Below are positions 49,847-60,713 of a stretch of DNA of 64,000 nucleotides, in pieces. The notes below the pieces were generated by a model, which was not told where the DNA came from, did not search any database, and saw only the letters and a program-made list of their open reading frames with translations. Numbering within the stretch: position 1 is the stretch's first letter; the number at the start of each line of letters is the position of its first letter. The DNA lies in the NCBI GenBank assembly GCA_001695595.3, contig MBPM02000130.1, positions 62,001-126,000 of the forward strand. Reading direction: 5' to 3'. A program made the position numbers and the translations under genes. Source of the stretch: Plasmopara viticola (Eukaryota; Oomycota; Peronosporomycetes; Peronosporales; Peronosporaceae).

Positions 49847-52220
49847 ATGCATATGCTAAAAGCCAACAACGTCGTATTTGGTCGACGCCTGCTCGCGTGT
49901 CCCGCGCGGCTTCTGTCCATTTTAGTCAGATCAGGTCGTCTAGAAGGCGCCCCTTTAGCTTCGAGTAAAGACTCACAGTTTGAACTTGAGCCAGGACTCT
50001 TCCAGTTGCCAAACTTGCATGCTCCATCTGACTTTTCAAGACTTACCTCGGATGTGAAGTTGCAGTGTCATCAATTACGACAAAAGGTCCATAACGAGTC
50101 AATTTGGCAAGAATGTGGTAATTAAATTACGCTTGCTACTATTGTAGCTAGCAGGGCCGATTTCGGGACTGCAGACGTTGCGCACTTTGGACGACATATC
50201 CAATGCCATTTGCTCAGTCATCGACGCTGCCGAGCTCTGTCGAAATGTACATCCCAATGAGTAAGCTACATCGTGATTTTATTAGCGAAACCGAAGTAAA
50301 AGACTATATGTCAATTGTATGCTTACAGGAGCTTTCGGCAAGCGGCGAGCGAGTGTTTTACTGAGCTGTCGGATTTTATTCAGAATTTGAATGCCGATGT
50401 GAGTTTATACCGTTCTCTGAAGTCGGTATTGGAAAATACAAGTGAAATGAGAAGCTTAACATCCGAACAGCGACGGATGGGGATTCTTTTGCGTCAGGAG
50501 TTCGAACGCGACGGCATCCATCTATCACGATCAGATCGCCAACGGGTGATATCATTGCAGAACGATATCACACGGCTGAGTATGGAGTTTCAGTCAATAA
50601 TGTTTAGTGCTAGAGACTACGTCGATGTACCGGCAAAGTATATTCGCGGTTTGCCTCACAGCGTCACGTCTGTGTGCGAGCGCAATTGGATAAATCCCAA
50701 TTCGTTGCGAATTCCCACGGATATGCACGTCATGAACGCAATTTTAAAGTGGGTCAGTTGTCCTGATATTCGACGTAAAATGTACATTGCCGCCAATTCC
50801 TGTGCGAAAGACAATCTCCCAATTCTAGATAAATTACGAGCAAAACGGCACGAACTGGCTCAGCTATTAGGCTTTCCAACCTACGCGCACCTTGCCACAA
50901 GGTTTGTCGCAATCAATATTGAATCTAGTGAGCTAATTAACATACTATTTTTTGGATATAGTGACCGTATGACTGGATCTCCAGAGGCTGTCGAAAACTT
51001 CATCAAGGACATTGCCAAGCAACTCATGTCGAAGGTTTTTTAGTGTTTTGGCCATTTTAATTGACTTTGTCATGTGACTTAGTTTTTTGCTGTCAGGCGA
51101 AAGTCGAACAACAACTTTTGTTAAACGCAAAGCAAAAGCATGAAGGCAAATTCGCTAAACAGTTGTACATGTGGGATGTTCCGTACTACACGGGCATGCT
51201 CAAAGCGCAAAAGTATAAAATTGACTCACGCGTTATCTCTGCATATTTTTCACTCGAAAATTGTGTAAAGGGGTTGCAATTGCTATGCTCGGCATTGTTT
51301 GGTTTAGAGCTAAAGCAAACCTCGATGCTTAACGCGAGCGAAAGTTGGCATAAGGACGTTGTGAAACTTGCTTTAATTCGAAAAGGTGAAACTTTGGGAT
51401 TTATCTACTTTGATCTGTACCCAAGACCGAACAAGTTTAACCACGCAGCGCACTTCACAATTCGGTGTGGCAAACGCTTGACCGAGACAACGTACCAGAA
51501 ACCAATCGTGGCCCTTGTCTGTAACTTTACTAAGCCGGCGCCGGACAGTCCGTCGTTGCTGACGCATGCAGAACTCGAGACGCTCTTCCATGAATTTGGA
51601 CATGCCATGCATTCCCTGCTAAGTCGCACAGAGTTCCAGCACCTTTCGGGTACACGTGCGACACTGGATTTTGTAGAGACTCCGTCGCACTTGTTTGAGT
51701 ACTTTGCATGGGATCATCAAGTGGTGAGTGAGTTTGCTCGTCACTACCAAACGGACGCGCCGTTGCCTGCTGCAATGATGCAAGGGCTGCGAGCCTCCAA
51801 GAAAATGTTTGCAGCAATGGATACCCAAACGCAGTGTTTGTACTCAATGCTAGATCTTCAGCTCTTTGGACAGTACCCTTTGCCGTGCAAACCTCCTACA
51901 ACCACACAGATGTTGCTCGAGCTACAAAACTCGAGCACGCTAGTGCCTCATGTGAGTGGAACATTTTGGCATACGCGCTTTGGACATCTCATTGGCTACG
52001 GAGCTGGATACTACAGCTATCTGTACGCACGTGTGTTTGCTGCAGATATATGGCATACCATCTTTGTTGGCTCAAGAAGTCCGCTGAATCGCGAAGCAGG
52101 TGAACGATTGTACCAGAAGCTGATGTTTCATGGCGGAGCTAAAGATCCAACGATATTTTGGTCGATATGCTCGGTCGAAAGCCTTCTCCAGCGAATTATC
52201 TGCACGAACTGGATGTATAG
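49847..52220 (+). CDS. MIPEP: Mitochondrial intermediate peptidase (M3 family), one apparent frameshift
   Basis: MIPEP removes an octapeptide from imported matrix proteins after MPP cleavage. Exons: 49847-50117, about 50152-50260, 50329-51034 and 51097-52220. Introns 2 and 3 are 68 and 62 nt. Intron 1 would be only 34-37 nt (GTAATT to TAG or CAG), unusually short. Starts at ATG 49847 or 49853 give a basic presequence-like N-terminus. Conserved segments include GLFQLPNLHAPSDF, SLYRSLKSVLENTSE, and YSYLYARVFAADIW. The zinc site HEFGH is at 51589-51603, with the downstream glutamate in FVETPSHLFEYFAW. Near 52148 one base appears missing (an A run of three reduced to two). After it the other frame supplies the expected end (DILVDMLGRKPSPANYL, stop at 52220), whereas the uncorrected frame runs to 52284 with unrelated code. 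Confidence 0.88.
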
Positions 52221-52453
52221 TTTCTTAAACACATTGACGATAAAAAAGTTAAGTAGTGATAAAAGAATAGATTTCTTGCGATAGCTCCTTTCAAAGATAA
52301 CTATGCTTATATAATAGCTGGTGCTCTCAGTGGACTTTATCCAGCAAGAAGTGAGTGAGAGCTTTGAATTCACATAAAGCGTAGGGATCTTTGCATAAAA
52401 TGACTCCTTCGATCGGCAGTATGTCCATCTGTCATGCCTCAAATTTCTTTAGT

Positions 52454-53222
52454 CTATTGCACGACACAACAAACCGCACACGGAGCGCCATCCTTGTCAT
52501 TATTGTCTGCATTTGAATTCTCTAGATCCCCACGATGCTTCCTGGTCATTGGACTGATAGGAGAGCTTGCTGGCGCAGTGTTAAGTTGGTCGGTAGATAC
52601 AGTCAAAATATTGCCCGTTTTCTGCTTGGTCACGTCTGAAGACTTTTGCGTCACAAGACCTCCAGCCTGACGCCATAGCAATGCGTCTACCCAGAATGCA
52701 GCCTCGTCATGAGAACGGGCTTTAATGGTGTATACGCGCTCGTTTAGCTCAATAGTAAAAAGACCAGGCCCATCTGTTCAACCAATACTCCAGCAAATTC
52801 AATCATAATTAAATAAGAGCTAAGATTATCCCACCGACGTGATCTTCCTGAAGTAAGGTGATGGCGCCCACTTGAGGTAAATTCAGTGCTGCTAGCAGCT
52901 TTTGTCCTTGTTTCTAAGCCAACAAATAAGTTTGAGTACAATATGCTACAAGGGAGCACTAGAACCGGCACCTTGTAGTACGTGAGAAAACATCCATTGG
53001 TTTCGAACCACCGCTTCTGCCACTTGCCCTCACGCGTCTTTTTAAATAGGTAGCCTGCAAAAATGGTGAGAAAACCGCTATTTAGTCCTCTTCATTGTCT
53101 TTACTTGAGACGGGTCGGACCGCACCTCGGATCTCTTCCACTCGAAAATCGGCCGTGCCCGAGCTGCTGGCTTTGCTGGAAGGCGACGAGATCAATAGCT
53201 TGGCGTCCATGCGATCCGCCAT
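52454..53222 (-). CDS. Pleckstrin-homology protein with C-terminal CaaX motif, four exons
   Basis: Exons on the minus strand: 53222-53105, 53054-52972, 52913-52835 and 52773-52454, with GT-AG introns of 50, 58 and 61 nt. The spliced frame is exactly 199 residues. The PH domain is built across all exons: SSYLFKKTREGKWQKRWFET, NGCFLTYYK, KQGQKLLAALNLPQVGAITL, then GPGLFTIELNERVYTIKA and the closing helix DEAAFWVDALLWRQ, which has the invariant PH tryptophan. The C-terminal about 60 residues are polar and end in CAVCCVVQ. CVVQ fits a CaaX box, with glutamine favouring farnesylation, and the nearby cysteines could be palmitoylated. Membrane recruitment by lipid binding plus prenylation is therefore inferred. 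The start ATG 53222 is the first in frame. Convergent with MIPEP. Confidence 0.85.
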
Positions 53223-54129
53223 TGCGTTTCTTCTCGAGCGAGGTGCGATTGGCTACTGATATAGGGACGGCGTCAAATAGTGTCACTGATGAGATAATTT
53301 TGCTTTGGTAGGGGTAGGAGGGGTAGGCTACATGCCTTTAATATCTACTTGAGTGAATATGTTGGTGTGCAGCACTGAAGCAAAGTGGTAGGGGAACAAT
53401 AAACGCTACTGTAAAAGCTAACGTTTACGGCAAGCAGGCCTGTTATAACTAGCAGACTGGCCATTTGATAATCTCAGCTGTAGCATCTCCGCCATAATTA
53501 GTGTGAGATTAAATGGCGGTTCCACTACATTTCGTCCGTGGCGTGTGCATTTAATGTTTTGGTGAAGCGCGATTCTTGACGTTTCTCAAGCTTATTTGTG
53601 AAGGAATTAGTGTGGGTACTTCCCTATAATTGATTTTACGATGCTCGAGAGAAAACACGATAGCCCCTAACAGAGTTTTGCCAATAACTAATAGATGCTA
53701 TTCAAATTTCACAGTTGAACAGCGTTAATCGAAAAGTCAACAGTCATAGCGCACTTGAATTTGAGAGCCTGCCAATTTTTATAGTATTCTTTCAAGAATT
53801 GCGTGTTGTTATATCGGCAGCGAGTGGAAAATGTACTACAGAGATAGCAGTTTTCGCAAAAGTGGGTAGAATGCAAGCTCAAGAAAGATGGGTCGATGGT
53901 CGCGTCTTTTGGGGTGGGCAAAAAGTATGGTCGCTGTGGCGCCAAATGTACTGCGCAAATGAAGACCGAGAACATATTTTCTAGCAGAAGAATCTTAGGA
54001 AAATACAGCTTCAACTCCAGCGCCTTTGCTTTCGCGAATTTTGCGTTAGCAAGCGCATTCTGATCTTGCCGTTCAAGCGAAATGTCCACACCAGTTACGC
54101 GTTTCTTCTTAGTGAGCGACATTCCGGTC
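53223..54129. other. Intergenic DNA, no gene accepted
   Basis: A minus-strand frame at 54257-53709 (182 codons) extends through here but has no recognisable domain and overlaps a repeat unit, so it is not annotated as a gene. Otherwise nothing seen. Confidence 0.4.
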
Positions 54130-55510
54130 TCGATCCCTGAAAAAGCCTCGTCTTGCTCGACAACATTGCTCTTGCCCACTCTCTTTGTGTTCGCATGTGC
54201 GAATATAATCGACAGGGCTGTGCTACGGTCGACAATCAATTTTGGTATTAAGCTCAACTCTATACAGCATCACCCTCAATATAAATTCAGACTTTAGAAT
54301 TTGGCAATTCATGACGGCTTTGGCCTCAATTTACTCAGATCACAACCTTAAATCTCGCAATAATAATATATACAGTCAATTAAGGTTTAAACTTCCGACT
54401 GTTTTTTATATTTAGCACTTACAAGGGACAGCAGAGAAAAAGTTCGCAATAATGTGCCTCTCTATGCTTGGCTGCGATAAGATATGATAGACCATTGAGA
54501 AAGAAGTGAGACATGCTTTAGTTGCGATAGTTGTCATGATTCATGCGCTAATATAGCAAGAATCGGAGCTCTGAAATTCACGAGCATCCGTTTCGTCTGA
54601 TCTGAGCTTGTATTAAATATTTGTTTTTGCTCGGGGTGAGAACGATTTCAGTTTAGACTTCTGGCAAAGCCTCGTCTTTGCTTGGCAACATTGCTCTAGC
54701 AGTTCTTTTTTACGATCGCAAGTGCGAATTGTGAATAAGACTGTCTTCTGCCGTCGACTGTCATTTTCGTTTTGCCGCTTGACTCATTAGTGGTTCAATG
54801 TCAATACGAGTTAGACTTTGGTTTTCGGCATCCTCATGAAGGCTTTTATCCACCCCGATTAAATTACCATTATAATCCTCGTAAGGATTATTTGACAGTC
54901 TACCCCGATTTGAAAATTTAAAAAAATCTTCACATTTAGCAATAGCAGGCGAGTATAGAAGAATAACCAGCTATACCATGCCGGTCCATGCCGGCAACTA
55001 GATGCTTTGTTGCAATAACCCATAGAGGTCCTTGCACAAAGTGTGAATCACACTATGTTGTGGCAGCTGTCGCTATCCGTGCGTTGATTGTTCAAACAAT
55101 GCAATGCTCTCAATATTGCTAATATCGGTTACGTCTTAGCTGTACTCGAAATTTGGTCATTATAGTTTTGTCATAAACGACACTTGAAATCTTGCTTTTA
55201 AGACTACTGGTAAAGCCTCATCTGTTTTCAGCACCACTGCACTAAAAGACATTCCTTGCGTTCGCATATGCGGAGTCTTAACGGAAAGGGCTCTTTACGG
55301 TCGACTGTTGATTTTGGTGTGTAGCTTGACTCAGTAGTGCATCACTGGTAAATTAAAGTCCGACTTTATTTTTGCAATCTCATGGCACCTTTGGTCTACT
55401 ACTTCAATTACTGTGTCATCTCAGTGCTCAGGATAATCATGTTTACAGTCCGAACTGTATTACAAGTCATCGTACTTAGCTAAAGCAGGCGACAACAGCA
55501 AATAGCCTAC
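54130..55510. repeat. Three degenerate ~535-bp tandem repeat units
   Basis: Units starting near 54140, 54670 and 55205 share an ordered set of blocks: AAAGCCTCGTCT or a variant, a GTTCGCATATGCG-like stretch, GGTCGAC followed by ATTTTGGT, CTTGACTCA, then TTTGGCCTCA or variants about 100 bp later. Spacing is about 530-540 bp. A related copy lies at 29.4-30.2 kb. Divergence is high. The minus strand of the first unit stays open, so the family may derive from coding sequence, but no protein was recognised. Confidence 0.6.
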
Positions 55511-56711
55511 AGCCAGACCGCCACCATTTGACTTATGGTCGGTAAGCTTTGGCCCTCTTTCTGGATATTATTATGTAAGCTGTGTATGTAAGTCAACTTG
55601 CTTTTTATTTCCAATAACTACCTGTCAAAAGGTCACTGTGGGGCTTGTTTCGAGGAGGTAAGCAAGAGCACCGCTCACTCTTACAGGCGTATGAGTTCAC
55701 TTTCTCTTAAAAGCTGTTTAATCTTTTGCTTTGATTTCAACCTACTCGTCTTTTTTTAATTATAAATTAATATTGTTTATAGATTTAACTTTGTAATTTT
55801 ATTTTGAAGTGAAAAAATAATCAGGTATTAAAAAAGAGCATTTGGAAATAAGAAAAAGTCGCTGTTAATACTTAAAATGCCGATTGTTTTTGATTGAAGA
55901 ACTCAAATTTTTTAGTGGTGGTTCAAATTTGTCTCTAGCTTTTTTGAAGCGGTATCGAAGTCCAATTTGTTCCAAGAGCTTCTTCTAATAAAAAATCTTT
56001 CAAATAGAATAAGTGTCAGTAAAAGTTCAACATCAACCATCTGATTGTTAGACGGGCTGAAATTCTTATTTACTTTCTTTATAATTATAGAAGTTACAGG
56101 TGATACTTTTTTCACGTTCTTCAAAACTTCCGTGTCATAGCCCCTACTAGACCAACAAACTATAGCCATAACCGGATTTGACCTAAACTTTTAGGGTACT
56201 GACGACGAGAAATTTTTCAAATACGATATAACCCGCACATTAATTCATCTCTTAGCTATTCGTTGTCATACTTTAGCTCTCTTTTCAATCTCTGGCATAC
56301 TTTCTAGAGTCTTTTCGTAACAAGCACGTTTATTGTTTGTCGAAAGTCAGGTTGATCGCCACTTGCAATTTTGCTTGACTCCAACGAAGTCTACCCTTGG
56401 ACTTGGCCTTGCGATGACCGTCGAGGTCCGCGGTGTGTGAAGAAAGATGAGAATATAACTTGATGCGGTAAATACCACGCACACGATAAAGCCAGGATTT
56501 CTTGGCCGTCTCCGACCAGAGACTGTATTGGTATCCATCTATCATGGCCATTGAGGAAACGAACATGGTAACATCGTCCGCGCTGGGTTCATCTTGGTGA
56601 TTAAGGACAGATACTGCTCGGAAGTCATGCTGTCGGAACCATTTCGATCGCGAGTGGTTTTAGGCTGGCCTTTGTGGTACGCAGCCAATTGGAAGGACTC
56701 TGGTCTTTGAC
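55511..56711. other. AT-rich stretch beside the telomeric array
   Basis: Very AT-rich around 55730-56160. A minus-strand segment at 56566-56330 has short coding-like frames without recognisable identity. Nothing else seen before the telomere-type repeats begin. Confidence 0.35.
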
Positions 56712-56780
56712 CCCTAAACCCTAACCCTAAACCCTAAACCCTAAACCCTAAACCCTAAACCCTAAACCCTAAACCCTAAA
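56712..56780 (+). repeat. Interstitial telomeric repeat array (CCCTAAA)n
   Basis: Ten consecutive units: CCCTAAA, one CCCTAA, then eight CCCTAAA. CCCTAAA/TTTAGGG is the telomere repeat of many stramenopiles and plants. In this orientation (C-rich strand reading left to right) it matches a left chromosome end lying just outside element A, yet ordinary sequence continues to its left, so it is interstitial here. Confidence 0.95.
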
Positions 56781-56787
56781 CTTATTA

Positions 56788-57351
56788 CCTCTAAAAAATT
56801 AATCACTGTCACTCTTTCATAGTGTCACATCCTGGAATCTTATATAATGACCATCATTCCGAGTGACCTTCACTCCCCTTTTTTGGTAACAAATTTAGTC
56901 ATTTGCAACCAAAATTGTGATTTGGTATCAAATTTGTTACTCATTTGTGACACATTAGTCCTGTCCAAATTTGGTTCTTTGAACCCATATTTGGTTAATT
57001 GTGACGAAATTGTGTCGACTTGGTCGATACAGAAGTTTGTTACTTTTGTACTTCTTATTGGTACTTAATGATTTTTATCTTAGAAATTTCGAGAAAAATA
57101 TCATTCTGCGTCAAATTTTCCCAGGAATCTGATTTACGGTATGACGTCTAGATTGTATGTGATTTAAGCGTTTATTTCAAGCCCGCTTAAAAAATGAGTG
57201 GCTGATAATAGCCGTAATTACACGTGGGTATTTCTCACTGATGAAGTTCTCCCAGCCGAAAGGTTAAGTTCACATTTGAATTTCCTTTGAGATACGTGTG
57301 TCTACATACATTGGTTTTCAAAGGGAAGGTGAACTATGTCTACCTCGGTAG
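56788..57351 (+). repeat. Pseudo-LTR 1 of Penelope-like element A
   Basis: This 564-bp copy begins CCTCTAAAAAATTAATCAC and ends just inside ORF1 (ATGTCTACCTCGGTAG). It matches 60714-61275 nearly throughout with scattered differences. It holds the hammerhead-like fold and the ORF1 start codon (57336). Confidence 0.92.
57220..57299 (+). ncRNA. Hammerhead ribozyme-like motif 1 (type I)
   Basis: Core CTGATGA (57238-57244) and GAAA (57258-57261) are present. Stem I pairs TCTCA (57233-57237) with TGAGA (57288-57292), TA with TA, and ACACG (57220-57224) with CGTGT (57295-57299), with bulges between. Stem III pairs AGG (57261-57263) with CCT (57284-57286) and adds a 7-bp hairpin (AAGTTCA with TGAATTT). 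Cleavage is predicted after U57287. Stem II is poor in this copy (GTT against GCC), and an extra A follows CTGATGA. Hammerheads are known in Penelope-like elements; activity here is untested. Confidence 0.65.
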
Positions 57352-57835
57352 ACTCCACTCTAAACCCTAATCAACTTCCCGTTGATTCAAGCTGCGATCC
57401 GGTGAGGCCTTTGAACCCTCCGTTGATTGCGCTGCCAACCTTCCTGGATGAGCATATTACTGCCTCCTTTCGGAAGAAAGTCACTCTCAACGGACGTATT
57501 AAGTCCAAGAGAAAGGCTATTGAGACATTAGTGGAACATGATACCAACGGCACTTGTCCCAAGTCTCTCCAAATCTCGCATGAAATGTCATTTTCTGACA
57601 ACTTGCGAGAAATGGACTCTGATTTTGTAAAAATTCAGAGTGAAAATTTTGAGCAAATCAAAACGACGTACATGAAAAAGGCGACTCAAATCGCTTCACA
57701 TGTGCAACGTGAGGAACTCAAAACTCTCAATATTATGTTTGGGAATTTAGACACCGAAGTTTTAAACTCGATATGTCTTCTATTTGATGCACAACAAAAT
57801 GCGTCATACCCAACTTTCCCATTATCACGAGCAAT

Positions 57836-57875
57836 CGTTCTTGGGAGGGAAACGACGTTCTTGGGAGGGAAACGA
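57836..57875. repeat. 20-bp tandem duplication within ORF1
   Basis: Two identical adjacent copies of CGTTCTTGGGAGGGAAACGA (57836-57855 and 57856-57875). The unit length is not a multiple of three and the reading frame changes exactly across it, so this duplication accounts for the ORF1 frameshift in element A. Confidence 0.93.
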
Positions 57876-58188
57876 AGTTCTGCGGTCGGTATACCGGCGA
57901 GTTCCATTTTCCCTATCTGATAGAGTTGGCCTATCAGAAATATCACAATAAGTGGTCTGAATACCTTGACGGTCTAAATGATCGCATGGCACTCAAAACC
58001 ATTAAAGCCCAAGCCTTAGCGGCTAAAAGGGCTGTGGCCGAAGACACCGAAATGGGTCTTCCTGATGAAACCAAAATCAAAAATTTGGTTCATCAAGTGG
58101 CTAATGACAAGTTCAAAAAGCTTGAGACTATGATTCGAGGTCTTTCTAAAAGTCCCAATCAACCCAAGCGGAACAATGGCAAACAGCC

Positions 58189-58228
58189 AAAAAACCGCCA
58201 GGCTGGGTCGAAAGTCCCAAAACCCAGC
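58189..58228 (+). promoter_or_regulatory. Candidate -1 ribosomal frameshift signal (element A)
   Basis: The heptamer A_AAA_AAC lies at 58189-58195, in phase with ORF1 (codons CCA AAA AAC). After 6 nt, GCTGGGT (58202-58208) pairs perfectly with ACCCAGC (58222-58228), a 7-bp stem with a 13-nt loop. Slipping back one base moves translation into the RT frame, which is open from 58150 onward. Heptamer type, spacing and stem match known -1 signals; element B has the same heptamer at the same place. Confidence 0.7.
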
Positions 58229-60260
58229 AAAAAACCCGCGTCCGGCGCCAGCGTCGTTCGCACTGGGCCAAACAAGCGCAAGCACGGCGCCGTTTCTTCC
58301 GGAAACAGAAACGCCAAGCTAAACAAGCACTCAAAGCTCGGACACAATTAGTAGATAAAAATCAACTAATAAAGCTTAAGTCTTTCACTAAATCGAACGT
58401 ATTACGTCTCTTTGGTGATCGTCCAATCTTCACATTTAATGTTCGTACGACAAATTTAGCATTTCATGACCTTACTTCTAGTATGAGCCTACCAAACGGC
58501 CTTACTCAACTTTTAGGTTTAAATCTAAAATTCTGTCCTACACCTTCACCGGCTAAACGCCCCTATTGTGAATATCAGACATCTATTGACCAGCTTATCC
58601 GCAGTATTAAAATCAATACTTTGTTTAAAAGCAGCTGTACATATAATAAACAAATTTATGTACCCAATCCATCCTGGCAACCACCAGAACTCTCGGATAA
58701 ATTATTTTCACAGTTTTTACTTAATACAAAAGAAAAATTGGTAGAAAGCAATAAGATCTTTAAGTTTCGTAAACGTAAAAATCTTAATTTTCAACAACGT
58801 AAGCTTATTTCGGACCTTCGGAATAATAAATCGTTTAAATTTATGGCGACAGATAAAAACCTCGGTCCTGCTGTCATGAACACTGAACATTATATAAGAT
58901 GGTGTCTTCTCCATCTTAAATCAAATGATATGTATTCTTACGCCACATCATTACCTATCCGCGGTCTTCGTAGAATGATTACTATTGGCATTCTCGAGCA
59001 GTTAAACGCTTTCCAGAATTAATACGCGATCTTAAGATCGTCACTTATAATTTGGATACAACTGTACCCGCTAGATTTTATGGCATGCCAAAAATCCATA
59101 AATCTCCAATGGGTCTCCGCCCCATTGTTTCCTCTGTTAACTCGCCGTTCCACGACTTTCCAAATGGTTAGACTTTATGTTACAACCTTATATTAAACGG
59201 TGTAGCCATATATTAACCAGCTCTAAAGAGTTACTCAGTCAATTAAAATCTTTAACGTTGCCTACTGGCTGTTTTCTTGTGTCTTGGGATGCCCAAACAC
59301 TTTATACTTCCATACCAAACGATAAAGGTTTATTAGCCATCTCTTGGTGGCTCCGCGACAATAAATACCGCGATATCATTCTTGAGGGGTTAAAACTCCT
59401 CATGACTCATAATTGGTTTGAATTTGGTGATACTTTTTGGCGCCAAACTCATGGTGCAGCTATGGGTACACCCGTCGCACCCAGTTATGCGAACCTTTAC
59501 TTGGGATATTATGAACTTAACGTAATATTCCCAATGTTTAAATCCGAATTAGTGTTTTATACTCGCTATATAGACGATGTTTTCCACACTTTCTAATTTA
59601 ACCAAGATCAACCGTGGTTTCTTAATCGCTTTAATGCAATGATGTACCGTACCTTTCCCGGTGTCTCTTGGTCACCGACTAGTCGTATTACTGATATTGA
59701 TATGACTACATTACCACTTACGGTAGATTTCTTAGATCTCACCCTTACGATCTCTGATAACATCATACACACCCGAACATTTCAAAAAGCGTTAAATCTA
59801 TATTTATATCCTACCCCATTTAGCGCCCACCCGCCTGGTACATTTTTGAAGCTTATAACCGGTTTAATCCGCACTTATTTTAGTCAAAATTCACGACGCC
59901 ATGACTTTTTAACGATTATTCGGCTTTTGTATGCTAGATTGCGTACTCGTGAATTCCTTGCTAAATTTTTTCAAACTTCAGTTTGAGAAAGCTTATAATG
60001 AATGTAAATGTTCACATAGTGTTTCCAATGACAACAACAGAATTTTACCTTTTAAGATTACATATAATCCTAATGGCCCCTGTCGTACATCCTTAAAACA
60101 CTACTTAAATTCTCGTCGATTACGTCTTTTAACTATCAAGAAAAAACAAGGTCGTTCACTTATTTGTTATAAGCGACCACCAAATCTCGGCAATATTCTG
60201 GTACCTAAAATACCAAGTACTTTTAAGCCTAACGCTAAAGAACTTTACCATAAAGTTTAA

Positions 60261-60713
60261 ATTAGTTGAAAGAAGGAATCGGTGATATAACTCTGTGCAG
60301 CTAGGTCGCAAGTGGTCGTTAAAATTGGCTTTTACCCCACATTATCAACCAATGCACGGCCCGTATCGTAAGATAACGTACCACACTGGCGTAATATCTA
60401 CCGATTTCCGATCCCGGACCGAGCTGGACCTCACTAAAACATTGATCCCGGGCAGGGAAGACCAATACGTTAGATCATAGGATCGGTAGCACTACTTAGG
60501 AGCCCATCGAATAATCACCACGGAACTTACCCGTATTGAGAAGTTACCGTCAGTGTACATTTTGGTACAACGATATCTCCCGTTGCCCCTCACGTACAAT
60601 TCGTAATTTCTGGACTGCAAAGATTCCTGACGATGACTTTACTCTGACACTATTTTGAGACAGTGACTTCGGGCCCGGGTATTTATACCCGGGCCTAAAC
60701 CCTTAATCCATTC
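60261..60713. other. 3' non-coding region of element A
   Basis: Follows the RT stop. No coding potential was recognised. It ends with the strong inverted repeat at 60672-60695 and a telomeric remnant (TAAACCCTTAA) before the second pseudo-LTR. Confidence 0.6.
60672..60695. repeat. Perfect 11-bp inverted repeat at the 3' end of element A
   Basis: GGCCCGGGTAT (60672-60682) and ATACCCGGGCC (60685-60695) are separated only by TT and would form a very stable hairpin. It directly precedes the telomeric stretch TAAACCC, so it marks the end of the element RNA and may serve RT recognition or 3' end formation. Confidence 0.9.

Larger units (their letters stand above)
57336..60260 (+). pseudogene. Element A coding region: ORF1 and reverse transcriptase, disrupted
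   Basis: ORF1 starts at ATG 57336 in the pseudo-LTR and runs in two frames (57336-57920, then to 58351) because of a 20-bp tandem duplication at 57836-57875. Its C-terminal part is Lys/Asn/Gln-rich and strongly basic, suggesting RNA binding. The RT frame is open from 58150, overlapping ORF1 by about 200 nt in the -1 phase. The RT core follows: KNLGPAVMNTEHYIRW, GMPKIHKSPMGLRPIVSS, LPTGCFLVSWDAQTLYTSIP, GAAMGTPVAPSYANLYLGYY, RYIDDVF, then PLTVDFLDLTLTISDN and FQKALNLYLYPTPFSAHPPG. It is broken by frameshifts near 59015, near 59160 and near 59980, and by a stop at 59594-59596. It ends near 60260 after NPNGPCRTSLKHYLNSR. No endonuclease domain is seen. Confidence 0.85.

Noticed and set aside
53709..54257. 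182-codon minus-strand frame as a gene or effector
   Set aside because: No signal peptide, no RXLR-EER motif, no known domain, and it runs through a degenerate repeat unit whose sister copies are full of stops.
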